From: Planctomicrobium sp051465645 | GTDB taxonomy: Bacteria > Planctomycetota > Planctomycetia > Planctomycetales > Planctomycetaceae | Reading direction: 5' to 3' | Length of the DNA: 64,000 nt | NCBI RefSeq assembly: GCF_051465645.1 | Contig: NZ_CP195790.1 | Location: 4,154,001 to 4,218,000, forward strand | Shown: piece by piece, positions 16,282 to 26,262 of the stretch | Layout: every line of letters begins with the position of its first letter | Position numbering within the stretch: position 1 is the stretch's first letter | Position numbers and translations under genes: made by a program | The notes under the pieces: generated by a model | Database searches by the model: none | Told to the model about the DNA's origin: nothing | Seen by the model: the letters and a program-made list of their open reading frames with translations, nothing else

Positions 16282-17964
16282 ATGCGGTTTACGTCTGCCT
16301 TCCTTGCTCTGCTGTTCACATTATGGACGGATGTTGATGTAACGGCACAGGAGAACCCGCTGGCGTATTTTCGAAAAGATGTCGGCGTTGTGATTCGACT
16401 GCGTGAGCCGGATCAGACTTTCGAGAAGGTTGCCAAAGTCGTTGAAAAGGTGCAGCCGGGAGTCGGTGCAGTCGTTCATGAACAGCAGGATGCCGTGCTG
16501 GGACAACTGATCTCGAACCCAGGCATGGCCGGCGTCGATTCATCTCGTGACTGGTACGTTGCGGTTTACGCTGAGAAGGGAGCCGATCCCAAAATCGTCT
16601 TCGCAATTCCTGCGATTCGCGCTGAAGAGATGGTCGCCGTGCTCGCTGGATCGATGCAGACTCAGGTGCAGCGGAATTGGGTGCTGTATACGAACGACGA
16701 AACATTGCCGGTAGTCGTTGAAGGGGAGACCTTCGCGTCACTTCTGACTGATGAAAACCAGAACAAGCTGCCATCTGGCGATCTCGCCGTTTACGTCAAC
16801 GTCAAGCACCTGTCGACGGTCTATGCCGAGCAGGTGGAACTGATGCAGGAGAAGGTCCTCGAAAGCCTGGGGACTCTTCGTTTCATGGAACCGGAGGGGG
16901 GCGTTGATTTTGAAGCAATTGCCCAACTCTACGGAACTCTTGCCGAGGCATTCTTCAAAGGAGTGAAAGACGCTGAATCCGTTTCGCTCTCGATCGCACT
17001 GTCAGACACTGAAATTGCCTTGGATCAATTTGTGGAGTTCACTCCCGACTCTGGAGCAGCCAAGTTTCTCGCAGATAACCAGCAGGATTCATTGGAAAAC
17101 CTGGCTCGACTGCCTTCAAACTGGCCGCTTTATTACGGTGTCAGTGGACAGATGAAAACTCTGATGCAATACGGAGTCAGCGCGTCTCAGGCGATGTTGA
17201 AACTAGGGGACGAAAAACGGATCGCTGCTCAGGAGCTTTCCAAAGACATCGAATCACTTAATTTCGGTGGAGTGGTCACAGCTTTTGATGTCGTCGATTC
17301 CTCCGCTGAAATCATGCGAGGAGTCACGCTAACGACAGTGACTCCGGTTGAGAAGATGCAGGAATTTACTCGTAAATCACAGGAGAAGATTGGGTCATTC
17401 TCAACTGATGCTGTGAAGCAGGTGACGACCATTCAAACCGACGCTGAAGAATACGGAAATCGCAAAGGAGACATCTTCACCGTCAAGCAGGTTTACGCCA
17501 ATGCCGACGAGGCCGGTAAGGTCTCCAGCAAAGTTCAGGATCTGATGTTCGGTCCGGACGGCATGGTCTCTCGCTCAGTCTATCTCGACAATCAAGTCGT
17601 CTCCACAATTGGTGGCGGGCGACAGCTGATGAATGGAATGTTGTCCTCCATCGAGAATCAGAAGTCGAACAAGATCGAAAAGTACCGCACAGGGCTGATG
17701 CCAAAGGCGAATTTTGTGATGCTGATGGATGTTGCAGGGCTTGCTGGTCGCGCGTTGAAGGTCTCTTCAAAATTTGAAGAGTCTCCGTTGATGATCAACC
17801 CTGCGGCCATTGATAACCTGAATCTGAGGTCGTCCTATCTTGGATTCGCCGTCGGTTCAGAAGGCAGCACATTGAAGGCTCAGACCCGACTTCCAATCGA
17901 CCAGATCACAGGGCTAACCAAACTCGGAGTACTGGTCGGATCCAGTGTGCGACCAGGCCTGTAA
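16282..17964 (+). CDS. Exported protein of unknown function, DUF3352-like organisation
   Basis: I cannot assign a function. The 560-residue protein has a signal peptide (about 1-22, cleavage near VTA) and a mature part that alternates beta-rich stretches with amphipathic helices, without Cys pairs, metal motifs or TM helices. Segments such as DLAVYVNVKHL, the lipocalin-like alternation in the middle and a C-terminal NFVMLMDVAGLAGRAL recall the DUF3352-type exported proteins of planctomycetes and cyanobacteria, but that resemblance is only in organisation. It is a single-gene unit between two terminators. Start ATG at 16282 leads directly into the signal sequence; an overlapping shorter frame upstream is not coding. 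Confidence 0.75.
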   Translation: MRFTSAFLALLFTLWTDVDVTAQENPLAYFRKDVGVVIRLREPDQTFEKVAKVVEKVQPGVGAVVHEQQDAVLGQLISNPGMAGVDSSRDWYVAVYAEKGADPKIVFAIPAIRAEEMVAVLAGSMQTQVQRNWVLYTNDETLPVVVEGETFASLLTDENQNKLPSGDLAVYVNVKHLSTVYAEQVELMQEKVLESLGTLRFMEPEGGVDFEAIAQLYGTLAEAFFKGVKDAESVSLSIALSDTEIALDQFVEFTPDSGAAKFLADNQQDSLENLARLPSNWPLYYGVSGQMKTLMQYGVSASQAMLKLGDEKRIAAQELSKDIESLNFGGVVTAFDVVDSSAEIMRGVTLTTVTPVEKMQEFTRKSQEKIGSFSTDAVKQVTTIQTDAEEYGNRKGDIFTVKQVYANADEAGKVSSKVQDLMFGPDGMVSRSVYLDNQVVSTIGGGRQLMNGMLSSIENQKSNKIEKYRTGLMPKANFVMLMDVAGLAGRALKVSSKFEESPLMINPAAIDNLNLRSSYLGFAVGSEGSTLKAQTRLPIDQITGLTKLGVLVGSSVRPGL

Positions 17965-18010
17965 TTTCAGCATTGTTGAATTGTTGAAGTTGAGTGTCGG
18001 ATTTCAGATT

Positions 18011-18052
18011 GCCGTGTTGCCTGATTTACAGAGGGCAACACGGCATTTCTGT
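18011..18052 (+). terminator. Bidirectional-type terminator between convergent genes
   Basis: An 11-bp stem (GCCGTGTTGCC at 18011-18021 with GGCAACACGGC at 18034-18044), 12-nt loop and a T-rich plus-strand tail, between the unknown exported protein gene (plus) and the glycosyltransferase gene (minus). Confidence 0.75.
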
Positions 18053-18100
18053 TGACAGGGAGATGATTCCCTTCCGTTCACCGCCTCTGCGGCAGGCGCG

Positions 18101-19750
18101 TTAAAAATTGGGAAGAGAGGATTTCCAACCTGATCCTTGCCAGAGTTGAATCGACTCTCCTGCAGCGACTGGTTCAGGACACTCGATTTCGACTTCTCCG
18201 ATCGTGCGGCAATGCTGCTGCATGTAGGCGGTCATCTGTTCCATCCAGCTTGCGATATACAGTTCTTCAATCCATTTGGCCTCTGGATCCGGGGCAGGCT
18301 TCAGGATTGTTGGCCCGGTGTCGGGAACGGGGAGCAGGTCGCCAAGGACCCAGATCCGTTTCCCGTTTTGCAGCGTCGCCTGAATTTCTTCTTTCAGGTC
18401 TTCCAGCGGAGTTGCTGACTTCATTCTAGGGACGACAAGGTCGTATCTATGAATGGCAAGGTCACCAAGAATGGGGAGCGTGACCCATTTTGTATTTCCA
18501 TGATAATGCCAACGGAAGCTGACACCGTAGTACCATGGGCTGACCACAATCAGATCCTCATCATCCGCTCGTTCCTCCAGAATACGGGCGGCCAGATCGA
18601 TGTTCGTGACTCGAGTTTTGAGTAACTGGAGATTGGGGCCAGTCAGGGTTTGCATCAGGACGATCACCAGTCCGATCCTGGCAATTCTGAACCATCCTGC
18701 CTGAAAGCAGAGCGAGAGGATGTATTCCAGGGTGCAACTCAGCAAGACTGTTAAAGGAAGGAAGTACCAGGGGCGTGCCCGATATTGCAGGACCATTAAA
18801 AACGAGAAGTAGCAGCACAGAGCGAAACCGATCACCAGCCAACTGAAGGCCAACTGATTGCTCGATTTCTCATCTGTTCGGTTACGTCTGGAGCAGGCGA
18901 TACAGGTGCCGATGAATGCGGTGATGGCCAGGCCAATCCAGACCCAACTCGTTTGTTCAACAGGCCGTCCAATCGTGAAGAGCAACCCTGAGATGTAATC
19001 TTGTAGCGTTGCCTCTCTTTCGACAACGCGTTTCCAATCGGCTGCAGCGTATCGGGGAATATAGAACACCAGTGAGAGTGCGCTCACAAATCCAATAAGC
19101 AGTATCAGGGCCGCTGATTTGAGCCGACTGGCGATGGCCTGAGTGGATTGTCCCCCTGATGGCATTGCTACAGCGACGAGTGCGGCTGAAACGCAGATCG
19201 CAAAGACAAGAACAGAATTCTGCAGCGCCCATTGCACGCTCAGGATAGTGCAAGTCAGAGCAGCGATACCCCAGGCGACCGTTGGGGTTTTTAAATAGCG
19301 AGCCATGCAGGCAAAGGCGAGAGGGGCAAAGATACTCGCCATTCCGTATCCACGAACCGAACCACCCCAGAAGAGAGTTGTTGTGTTGAGCCCGACAAGT
19401 GCGAGACTGATTAGCGGCGGTCGCGACAGCAGCAGCCAGTTTGTCAGCCAGATGGAGACCACGATCAGGCAAGAGACGATCAATCCGAACCCTCGAAGCG
19501 CTTCAATGCTGGTTCCAAATACCTGCAGATAGGCACGAAGCAGCAGCGGAAACGGGGGTGGGAATGCTTCGTGTTCGAAGTGGTTCCAGACGTCCGTCAC
19601 TGTGGGCATTGTAGCCAGTTGGACGCACGCGGCTTCATCGCGCCAGATGCCACCCGGTGCATGGAAACGGGCGAATATCAACCAGAGGACAACTCCGGTC
19701 AGACAGAGTGAACAGACCCATTCTGCAGTTGTCAGCCGATAATTGTTCAT
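18101..19750 (-). CDS. GT-C fold membrane glycosyltransferase (family 39-like)
   Basis: The 549-residue protein has about ten TM helices and the landmarks of lipid-linked-sugar glycosyltransferases of the ArnT/PMT type. The first TM is followed by a periplasmic loop with the acidic catalytic pair GGIWRDEA (near 32-39), and a second loop motif HEAFPPPFPLLLR (near 59-71). The C-terminal about 120 residues are soluble and periplasmic. It should move a sugar from a polyprenyl-phosphate carrier to a lipid, glycan or protein in the outer leaflet. The acceptor cannot be told. The start ATG at 19750 fits the first TM. It is downstream of the DUF1559 gene but separated by a strong terminator, so it is probably its own unit. 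Confidence 0.82.
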   Translation of the reverse strand: MNNYRLTTAEWVCSLCLTGVVLWLIFARFHAPGGIWRDEAACVQLATMPTVTDVWNHFEHEAFPPPFPLLLRAYLQVFGTSIEALRGFGLIVSCLIVVSIWLTNWLLLSRPPLISLALVGLNTTTLFWGGSVRGYGMASIFAPLAFACMARYLKTPTVAWGIAALTCTILSVQWALQNSVLVFAICVSAALVAVAMPSGGQSTQAIASRLKSAALILLIGFVSALSLVFYIPRYAAADWKRVVEREATLQDYISGLLFTIGRPVEQTSWVWIGLAITAFIGTCIACSRRNRTDEKSSNQLAFSWLVIGFALCCYFSFLMVLQYRARPWYFLPLTVLLSCTLEYILSLCFQAGWFRIARIGLVIVLMQTLTGPNLQLLKTRVTNIDLAARILEERADDEDLIVVSPWYYGVSFRWHYHGNTKWVTLPILGDLAIHRYDLVVPRMKSATPLEDLKEEIQATLQNGKRIWVLGDLLPVPDTGPTILKPAPDPEAKWIEELYIASWMEQMTAYMQQHCRTIGEVEIECPEPVAAGESIQLWQGSGWKSSLPNF

Positions 19751-19810
19751 GAGATTCAGTGAACAAAGCGGTGTGAAATGCGACTTCAGATGGCAACAGC
19801 CTGTATCAAT

Positions 19811-19852
19811 AAGAAAAACCGGCCTGACGCTGCAATAGCATCAGGCCGGTTT
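19811..19852 (-). terminator. Strong intrinsic terminator after the DUF1559 gene
   Basis: A perfect 12-bp stem (AAACCGGCCTGA at 19816-19827 with TCAGGCCGGTTT at 19841-19852); on the minus strand it is followed by TTTTTCTT. It closes the long minus-strand pseudopilin block. Confidence 0.9.
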
Positions 19853-19882
19853 GAAACTGATCTGGAGTTCGACTCAATCAAA

Positions 19883-21016
19883 TTAGAATGAGTTCTCGCT
19901 CAGGATTGCATGTCCGTATGCGTTTCCGTTCGGGCTGAGCAGACGGGCGTAAACGCTGTCAGCAATTCCCTGGCTCAATGTCTGGCCGTGACCATCGCAG
20001 AAGATCGCGTTGACCACTTGAGGGTGGAATGAACTTGGGCGAGGTGCTGATCCGCTCGTTGCGGTCAAGTTGGCATTGATGCGTGATGCGGTTTCTGGTG
20101 TTGGAAGGGCAGCCAATGTAAATGTTGAAGCGCCAATTTCGTCAAGTTGTCTTGTTGGCTCAGTTGCTGTTCCCAGGATGCGGAGACCGAATCCGAGGTC
20201 ACCTGTTCCGGCACCGGTATTCGAAGGATTGACCAGCGGAGACCATCCTCCATTGTTCAGGTTTTCCGACAGCAATAACGTTTGTGAAGTACCGTCTCTC
20301 ATGCGATCAATTGTTGATCTGAGGCCGGATGCGTTAATCGTCGTTCCTGTGGTTGGACTATCCTGACGCCAGAAGACTCCCGTCGAGGCAGCACGTTTGT
20401 TTGCTTCTGAAGCCAAGATCGTTGATGAGGTTGTTTCAGGAGTAACCAACCATCCAAGGGTCTGATAAGCGTCAATGCGATGCGATGCTGAGTTATCCCA
20501 ACGGTCAGTAGTCACATAACCGACGTTCACAGCGAAACTGAGTGCTCCATCCTGATCTGCGGTTGGATCATCGGGGCAAGTGAAAACTTTGATGTTTGTA
20601 TTTCGCAATGAATTTGTCATATTTGACAAATCAGTGGCGTTCAAATCCGTTCGCTCACCAATTAGGCGATCATACAGGCCAGCTTGATCCAGATATGGCA
20701 ACAAGTGGACTGTCCACGGGGCAGGGGCAAAAACCGAATTAGGGGCTGCCGCGGTTGTAGTCTGATAGCTGTTTACGCCGCCGGACAGGGGAGGAAGCTT
20801 TCCTCCATTCATCGAAGCGTAATTCATAACCGCGAGGCCGACGTTTCGCATGTTGTTGAAACACTGCAAACGTCGAGCTGATGCTCGCGCGTTCTGCACA
20901 CCGGGCAGAACCAGCGAGGCCAGCACGGCGATGATCGAAATCACCACCAGCAGTTCGATCAACGTGAAGCCGCCACGACGCGGCTGAGGAAGTTTTCGGG
21001 CAATGCGTACGTTCAT
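19883..21016 (-). CDS. DUF1559 domain protein with prepilin-type N-terminus
   Basis: A classical planctomycete DUF1559 protein. It begins with basic residues and a prepilin cleavage/methylation motif (GGFTLIELLVVISIIAVL) with Glu at +5, so a PilD-type peptidase should process it and insert it as a pilin-like subunit. The C-terminus has the H-X9-DG signature: FHPQVVNAIFCDGHG. The mature part is a secreted or surface-displayed globular domain of about 300 residues. I place the start at the ATG at 21016 (377 aa), which has GGAG six bases upstream; the longer frame starts on a TTG at 21046. It is the last gene of the minus-strand block, but a 415-bp gap separates it from the GspK-like gene, so it may have its own promoter. 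Confidence 0.92.
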   Translation of the reverse strand: MNVRIARKLPQPRRGGFTLIELLVVISIIAVLASLVLPGVQNARASARRLQCFNNMRNVGLAVMNYASMNGGKLPPLSGGVNSYQTTTAAAPNSVFAPAPWTVHLLPYLDQAGLYDRLIGERTDLNATDLSNMTNSLRNTNIKVFTCPDDPTADQDGALSFAVNVGYVTTDRWDNSASHRIDAYQTLGWLVTPETTSSTILASEANKRAASTGVFWRQDSPTTGTTINASGLRSTIDRMRDGTSQTLLLSENLNNGGWSPLVNPSNTGAGTGDLGFGLRILGTATEPTRQLDEIGASTFTLAALPTPETASRINANLTATSGSAPRPSSFHPQVVNAIFCDGHGQTLSQGIADSVYARLLSPNGNAYGHAILSENSF

Positions 21017-21431
21017 GGCGTTCTCCGCGTGTTCAGGATCAAACAATTCGGCTCGGACTGATCAACATCAGGAACCGCCTGATGGCCGACCGTTCTCCCA
21101 AACCGTGCTGCTGATGAATCAAGCCTCTGGAAAATATCTTAGTAAAAGAGTCTCAATCACTTTAGGAACTTTGACAACTCAGTGGGGATAGAAAACCCAC
21201 AAAGTTCAACCTGTATCGTTTCGATGCAGGTTGGCTGTATTGAAATCGAAATGGAATTGAGTCGATTCGATCAATTTCAATGCATTTCAACTAGTCTTAG
21301 CCAGCGTATGTCCAATTTTAAAAGGGACTTCTGAGTAATCTTCGAATTTTATGCCAATTCCATCTGAAATGAGCGATTTTTTGAAAAAAGCCATCTCGGT
21401 AGTTATTTAAACGTAAACGATCTCACATCAT
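21017..21431. other. Intergenic region with a hairpin, upstream of the DUF1559 gene
   Basis: The only structure I see is a near-perfect hairpin at 21207-21233 (arms CAACCTGTATCG and CGATGCAGGTTG, 3-nt loop, one wobble). It could weakly terminate the GspK-like transcript or lie in the DUF1559 leader. The region is AT-richer near 21290-21430 and probably contains the DUF1559 promoter. Confidence 0.4.
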
Positions 21432-24400
21432 TTACGGCAAAAGTTGGCGATGGATGATGAATTTCCGGAAATCGAATGTGTTGGTGGACGGATCATACCC
21501 TTCTTCCAGTCGAGACATATCGACAACACAGAACAGGCGGTATCTCGGCAGGCCAGCGGATGGTCCCCCGATCTGGATCGCGTTCACTGTTGAATTGATA
21601 TGAGCATCAAAGAAGTCGAGTCCGATCCAGACAAAGAAGACGTGGCTGCGATTGGTCGAATTATTCGCAATTTTCGCCAGGATTCTCTGTCGGGTGTGGT
21701 AATCCACCTGGTCCAATGCAGAAGCATCCCGGCTGGCTTCGAGCAGTCCATGGTTAATATTGCCGGGACGATGTCGCAGCAGTGTACTCTGTACGCTGCC
21801 GTTGCTTGCGGTGCTGTCTGCGGTATTTGGGGCATCCAGATAGCTGTACGCCCGATAAGGTCGGGATCTGAATCCACCGGGAATGGAGATCCCATGAGTC
21901 GTTGACCCGATACCGGAGTCGAGGAACGGGTCGGCTCCGTCACGCAAGCGACTGTGTTCACGATACCAGCGGCGAGCGCTGTCCAGCTTATCCACAGTGA
22001 CCGCGTTCGGGTTTCGCGGATCGATGTGATGCGGATCGTCAATAAGCCCAGCGAACACGGATTCGCTACGAACGGTGTTCAGGTTGATTTTTCCAGGTGT
22101 CCGTCGTTGCAACGCAGTAATAGCGTCACTTCGAAGCTGATCCTGTGATTTCACATCGACGAACTCAAGCAGTCGATACCAGCGGTTCTGATAATGCGGA
22201 GCATCTGGTGAATCCGTGTACCAGGATGGCAACGGGTGATTCGCGTCTGCACTTCCTTGTGGGAAATAGATTCTCATCAATGCAGCACGATGGCCTGTCA
22301 TTGCCAGTGTGGCTTCCGGCTCAGCGATGTTCTTAGTCGCACCGCCAAAGACCTGAGCATTCCAATTCCCCTGACCGGCAGCCGAGCAATAGTTTCCGAA
22401 CAGTGGAATCGAAAGTAATTCCATTGTGGAAGACAGGTCGCGGTCAAAGTGTGGCTGCCAGATCGTATACTGAGTTGGTGCTCGAGCGTTGCGTCGGGTT
22501 TTGGTTGCTGCATCGTCACCAGACACCATTGGATTCAGGAATGGCATGCTATGCAGCCCGCGAACTGGTGTTCCAGAACCGTTGTAGTCCTGAGGAACCA
22601 GTCCACTGGATGCCAGATCGGTACCTGAATCGAATGGTTCACGACGTTCCTGACTTCTCAGGTCGTCCAGTGTGGTTGCTGGGTTCTCTGGGTCAAATGT
22701 TCGAATGGTTCCCTGAATTCGGTCCACTTCGATCCATGGATTTTTTGCTGGATCGGTGATCGATTGATCGGGATCGTTGACCATCCGACGTTCAAGGACC
22801 AGACGAACTTCAGTCTGACCAGTGGCGTTCAAGTGGTTGACCATCGAGATCGATGTCGATCCGACAGTCACTCGCGATGAGTGGTCGGCGTGCATCAGGT
22901 CCAGATCGCACTTCGGCAACCATGCTCCGGCTCCAGTGCTTTCCGTTGGAATCTCTGCGGGATCTTCGAAGTAATTTGGACAGATCAATTTGAAAGATCC
23001 GCCCATTCCATCATGGTTAAAACGGAAATCGCTTGGACGGTAAGCGCCGCCGCTGGTATAGCGACTCGCCCCACCTTGGCAGCTGATCAGATATTCGCCG
23101 CCGGACGGAATTTCGTTCTTGGCACTGTCTCTAATGACAGCGCTATAGAGTTCCGTGCCAGTGGCGTCGACAGAGACCCGACGGATACGCCATTGACTAT
23201 TGGAAACGTTCACTGCCCAAGGTGCGGCGTTTCGCAACTCGACGAACGAGTGGTACTGATCTTCCATCTCGGAGTCGTCGTATTCTGTTTCGTCAATGTC
23301 ATCCATCTTGTTGGCCTGGGATCGAATGAAGAGGACTTCATTGAATGCCAGTTGCTGATGTTCGACCCCGTAGACGACGCTAAGATTAGCGACGTTCGTG
23401 TCCCACCCGTTGCTCAGGTCAGAATCGTAATAAAACTCGGTAATGTTGCTATCACGGTCGACGGCGTCGACGATGTTTACCGCGAACTGAGCCATTTCAC
23501 GGGCTCGTTCAGGAGTGACCCGGCTTGCTGTGCTGAGATTTCCTCCGTCATTTCCACTCCCCGTCAACCACAGCAGGCAGTAAATATCGCGAGCAAGGCG
23601 CTGGCGGTCGTAACGTGCCCACCATTCCTGTGCATATGGATTCGATGCTGCAGCCGCAAAGGAGACAGCTGGTGTCACGTTGCCGTGTGGGATCGGTTGT
23701 GTATCGAGCACAGATCCAGAGAACGATCCGGTGAAGGATGTTGGGTGTGGCATCAGGTTGCGGAAGCGAGGGCTCCCGTCAACAAAGGCTGATTGCCCCC
23801 CGACGGCAGAGTCGTTCGAAAGAATCTTGTTTAACTGCAGACGGTGCCGAGGGCTGACTCGATTCGCACCGAACTCAGTCACGACGTCGAACTCAGTCCG
23901 CATCAGTACCCGAATCTCAGGGCGGAATGGTTCGTTGGCTGCTCCGACACCGAACTCTGGTGGGAAGTGATACGGAGTTGAGTCACCCCATTCCCATTCA
24001 CGAACGGCAGATGTCGTATAGCCGAAATCAAGTCGGTCCCATGAATTCGTTGTAAAGCGTTTGCGAATCTCTGATGCATTGTTGACATGGACGAAGTTCG
24101 CCGAAGCCAGCATCGACAGGCGTGATGTTGTTCCACTGCGATAAAGATCGAGATCGCTCAACTGCAGGAACGCAGAATCAGCTGCTTCGTATGGGGTATC
24201 GAATTCCCCATATGAAATGTTGCCAGGTTCCAGAATCGTCTCGTCTTCCTCGTCGTTCAATCCGACGATCGGGGATGTCATCAACGCGGCTGGCAATCGT
24301 GTTGATGCGAGCGGCTGGAAGTTTTCGTACTGAACCCAGATAGCAGGATTCCCGTTTGCCAGCGCTGCGGAAAGCCGTCGTGTTGCGCCATTGGAATTAT

Positions 24401-26162
24401 CAATCAGGTATCCCCCAGCACCGGAATCGTAGGAACGTAATCCTAGACCGATTGGAGACAATGGATGTACGAAGCCCGGAGTGTAGACCCCGACAGTATT
24501 AGTGACCATCGGATGAGCAGGAGTGGCCGACATCTGCTGACCGAACCCGCCATCGGCTGAATTGTCTCCATCGTCATCGACCGTTGCTGCACCGGGACGA
24601 ATGTTTGCGAAGTTCCCTAATTGCAACGCTGCGCGGTCGCCATATCGCCCGACAACTTCGGTTTCCCCGGTTGATGGACGCCAGCCCGTCATCATCATCC
24701 GCAGTTCCATATTTCCAAGCTGAGTTCGGGTCGGTGCCGTTGCGGTGTTATACCCGAACGCGTCAGCCGAATTCCTCATCGCCTTGGTTCGATCGGCGGG
24801 ATCAGTCAATGCGGAAATGTTTCCGTTCAATGCATAGGTCGGGTTGATTTCACTACGAGACATCCCCAGGTTCGAAACCGAAAACGGCTCTTCTCCAGTG
24901 AGTGTGCGTCCCAGCTTCTCAACACCATGCTGATTACCAGCAGTGTTCAAGTTCAACAGGCCATCTGCGTCCAGAACTTTGAAACTGGCGAGAGGAATGA
25001 CCTGACGTCCGCCAGACAATTCGATCATTGGCAGATCGAGATCCATGAAGATCGCGTCTTTGATATTGTCTCCGTCCAGATCGAGATCCAGCAGAGAATA
25101 GTCGTCACTTCCAGCCTGATTATGAGGATGGGTAAACACCCCCAGACGGCCACGTGTTGCATCCACCGGAGTGATATCCGGGAATGGAAATGGTTCCAGA
25201 ATTCGACCGCGGTCACCGCTCTGGGCAGATGTTGCTGCGGTCAAATAGCGTTGGGTACTGGCCGCATCGGGATACCTGTGTTCACGGTGTGGTCGAAAGA
25301 CTTGCTTACGGCGGTTGGCATCTGTGTAGATCGAGATGAAGCCGTTGCCGGTTCCACTGTCGCTGCGATAGTCCGGGAACAACTGAGGTCGAAAGAACGA
25401 CGGAATTAAAACGCGTCGAGTGGTTGAAGCAACGTCAGTTGGATCGACTCTTGCTACCGATTCATGCGCGAGAAAGAGCGTATTATGGTCCGGATAGGTG
25501 TAGTCGACGTCCGGGTGATACAGCGGAATGCCGTTTGAAGCATGAAACGCATCGTAGCTGCGATTTGTCTGTGCGAGTTTCGAGTAGTTCAGGATGAAGT
25601 CGTCGATCCCCAGATTCGCAGGTGTGCTCCCATCAAACGCGTTGTAGTGAAAACGGAAGTCGGCCGTTGCAGTGGATGGCTTGCCGCTCGCATTAAGAAC
25701 AGGGAAGCCGTCAGCACCGCCGTTGTAGCGAATCAGGATTCCCTGTCCGGTACGTGGGGCACTGTCTGTCGGGCTCAAGCCTGGCGTAATGCGCCCAATC
25801 TGGTGAGCGAGCATCGAGTGCATACCGCCCCAGAGAGAACTGTTCGGGTAATCATTGCTCGTGCCGACAATCAGCTGCTCGGCGGCCTTATCGAAAATCG
25901 GGTTCGGATTGATTCGGGTGGCCAACGGGACATCCGATTCAGCGAAATTCTGAGCGTTCGCAACTTCCTGTGTTGTCCAGTTATAGAAGAACAGCCCAAG
26001 GACTGTCAGAGTCGTCAGGAGTGTCAGCACAACGATGATCACAGCACCCCCGCGACGAGGATGTGTGGCCATTGCATGTTGACGCTGCGACAGACCACAT
26101 TGACGGTGATCGAGTCGCGACAACATGGGGCGTGTCTGCCGGTGATGTGAATGGAAATTCAT
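21432..26162 (-). CDS. Very large GspK/PilX-like pseudopilin
   Basis: The N-terminus (RRGGAVIIVVLTLLTTLTVLGLFFY) is the GspK/PilX-type hydrophobic helix. The protein twice carries the GspK-family NLNTA-type motif: LLNLNTAGN near residue 400 and KINLNTVRSE near 1380. GspK is the minor pseudopilin that caps the pseudopilus and recruits GspI and GspJ. Usual GspK is about 300-350 residues; this one has 1576, with a long insertion rich in Asp, Asn, Ser and Thr. A calcium-loop-like DLDLDGDNIKD stands near 365. I choose the ATG at 26162, which has GAGG eight bases upstream, over a GTG at 26174. It follows the GspJ-like gene by 100 bp on the same strand. Confidence 0.8.
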   Translation of the reverse strand: MNFHSHHRQTRPMLSRLDHRQCGLSQRQHAMATHPRRGGAVIIVVLTLLTTLTVLGLFFYNWTTQEVANAQNFAESDVPLATRINPNPIFDKAAEQLIVGTSNDYPNSSLWGGMHSMLAHQIGRITPGLSPTDSAPRTGQGILIRYNGGADGFPVLNASGKPSTATADFRFHYNAFDGSTPANLGIDDFILNYSKLAQTNRSYDAFHASNGIPLYHPDVDYTYPDHNTLFLAHESVARVDPTDVASTTRRVLIPSFFRPQLFPDYRSDSGTGNGFISIYTDANRRKQVFRPHREHRYPDAASTQRYLTAATSAQSGDRGRILEPFPFPDITPVDATRGRLGVFTHPHNQAGSDDYSLLDLDLDGDNIKDAIFMDLDLPMIELSGGRQVIPLASFKVLDADGLLNLNTAGNQHGVEKLGRTLTGEEPFSVSNLGMSRSEINPTYALNGNISALTDPADRTKAMRNSADAFGYNTATAPTRTQLGNMELRMMMTGWRPSTGETEVVGRYGDRAALQLGNFANIRPGAATVDDDGDNSADGGFGQQMSATPAHPMVTNTVGVYTPGFVHPLSPIGLGLRSYDSGAGGYLIDNSNGATRRLSAALANGNPAIWVQYENFQPLASTRLPAALMTSPIVGLNDEEDETILEPGNISYGEFDTPYEAADSAFLQLSDLDLYRSGTTSRLSMLASANFVHVNNASEIRKRFTTNSWDRLDFGYTTSAVREWEWGDSTPYHFPPEFGVGAANEPFRPEIRVLMRTEFDVVTEFGANRVSPRHRLQLNKILSNDSAVGGQSAFVDGSPRFRNLMPHPTSFTGSFSGSVLDTQPIPHGNVTPAVSFAAAASNPYAQEWWARYDRQRLARDIYCLLWLTGSGNDGGNLSTASRVTPERAREMAQFAVNIVDAVDRDSNITEFYYDSDLSNGWDTNVANLSVVYGVEHQQLAFNEVLFIRSQANKMDDIDETEYDDSEMEDQYHSFVELRNAAPWAVNVSNSQWRIRRVSVDATGTELYSAVIRDSAKNEIPSGGEYLISCQGGASRYTSGGAYRPSDFRFNHDGMGGSFKLICPNYFEDPAEIPTESTGAGAWLPKCDLDLMHADHSSRVTVGSTSISMVNHLNATGQTEVRLVLERRMVNDPDQSITDPAKNPWIEVDRIQGTIRTFDPENPATTLDDLRSQERREPFDSGTDLASSGLVPQDYNGSGTPVRGLHSMPFLNPMVSGDDAATKTRRNARAPTQYTIWQPHFDRDLSSTMELLSIPLFGNYCSAAGQGNWNAQVFGGATKNIAEPEATLAMTGHRAALMRIYFPQGSADANHPLPSWYTDSPDAPHYQNRWYRLLEFVDVKSQDQLRSDAITALQRRTPGKINLNTVRSESVFAGLIDDPHHIDPRNPNAVTVDKLDSARRWYREHSRLRDGADPFLDSGIGSTTHGISIPGGFRSRPYRAYSYLDAPNTADSTASNGSVQSTLLRHRPGNINHGLLEASRDASALDQVDYHTRQRILAKIANNSTNRSHVFFVWIGLDFFDAHINSTVNAIQIGGPSAGLPRYRLFCVVDMSRLEEGYDPSTNTFDFRKFIIHRQLLP

Positions 26163-26262
26163 AATGGTCCTCACTGTACGCCCGTCGTGAGAAAAGTGAT
26201 TGTCTCAGGTGACCGAATCGGCCTTGCGTCCTGAAGAACACAGGGACGCAAATTGTTGTTTG

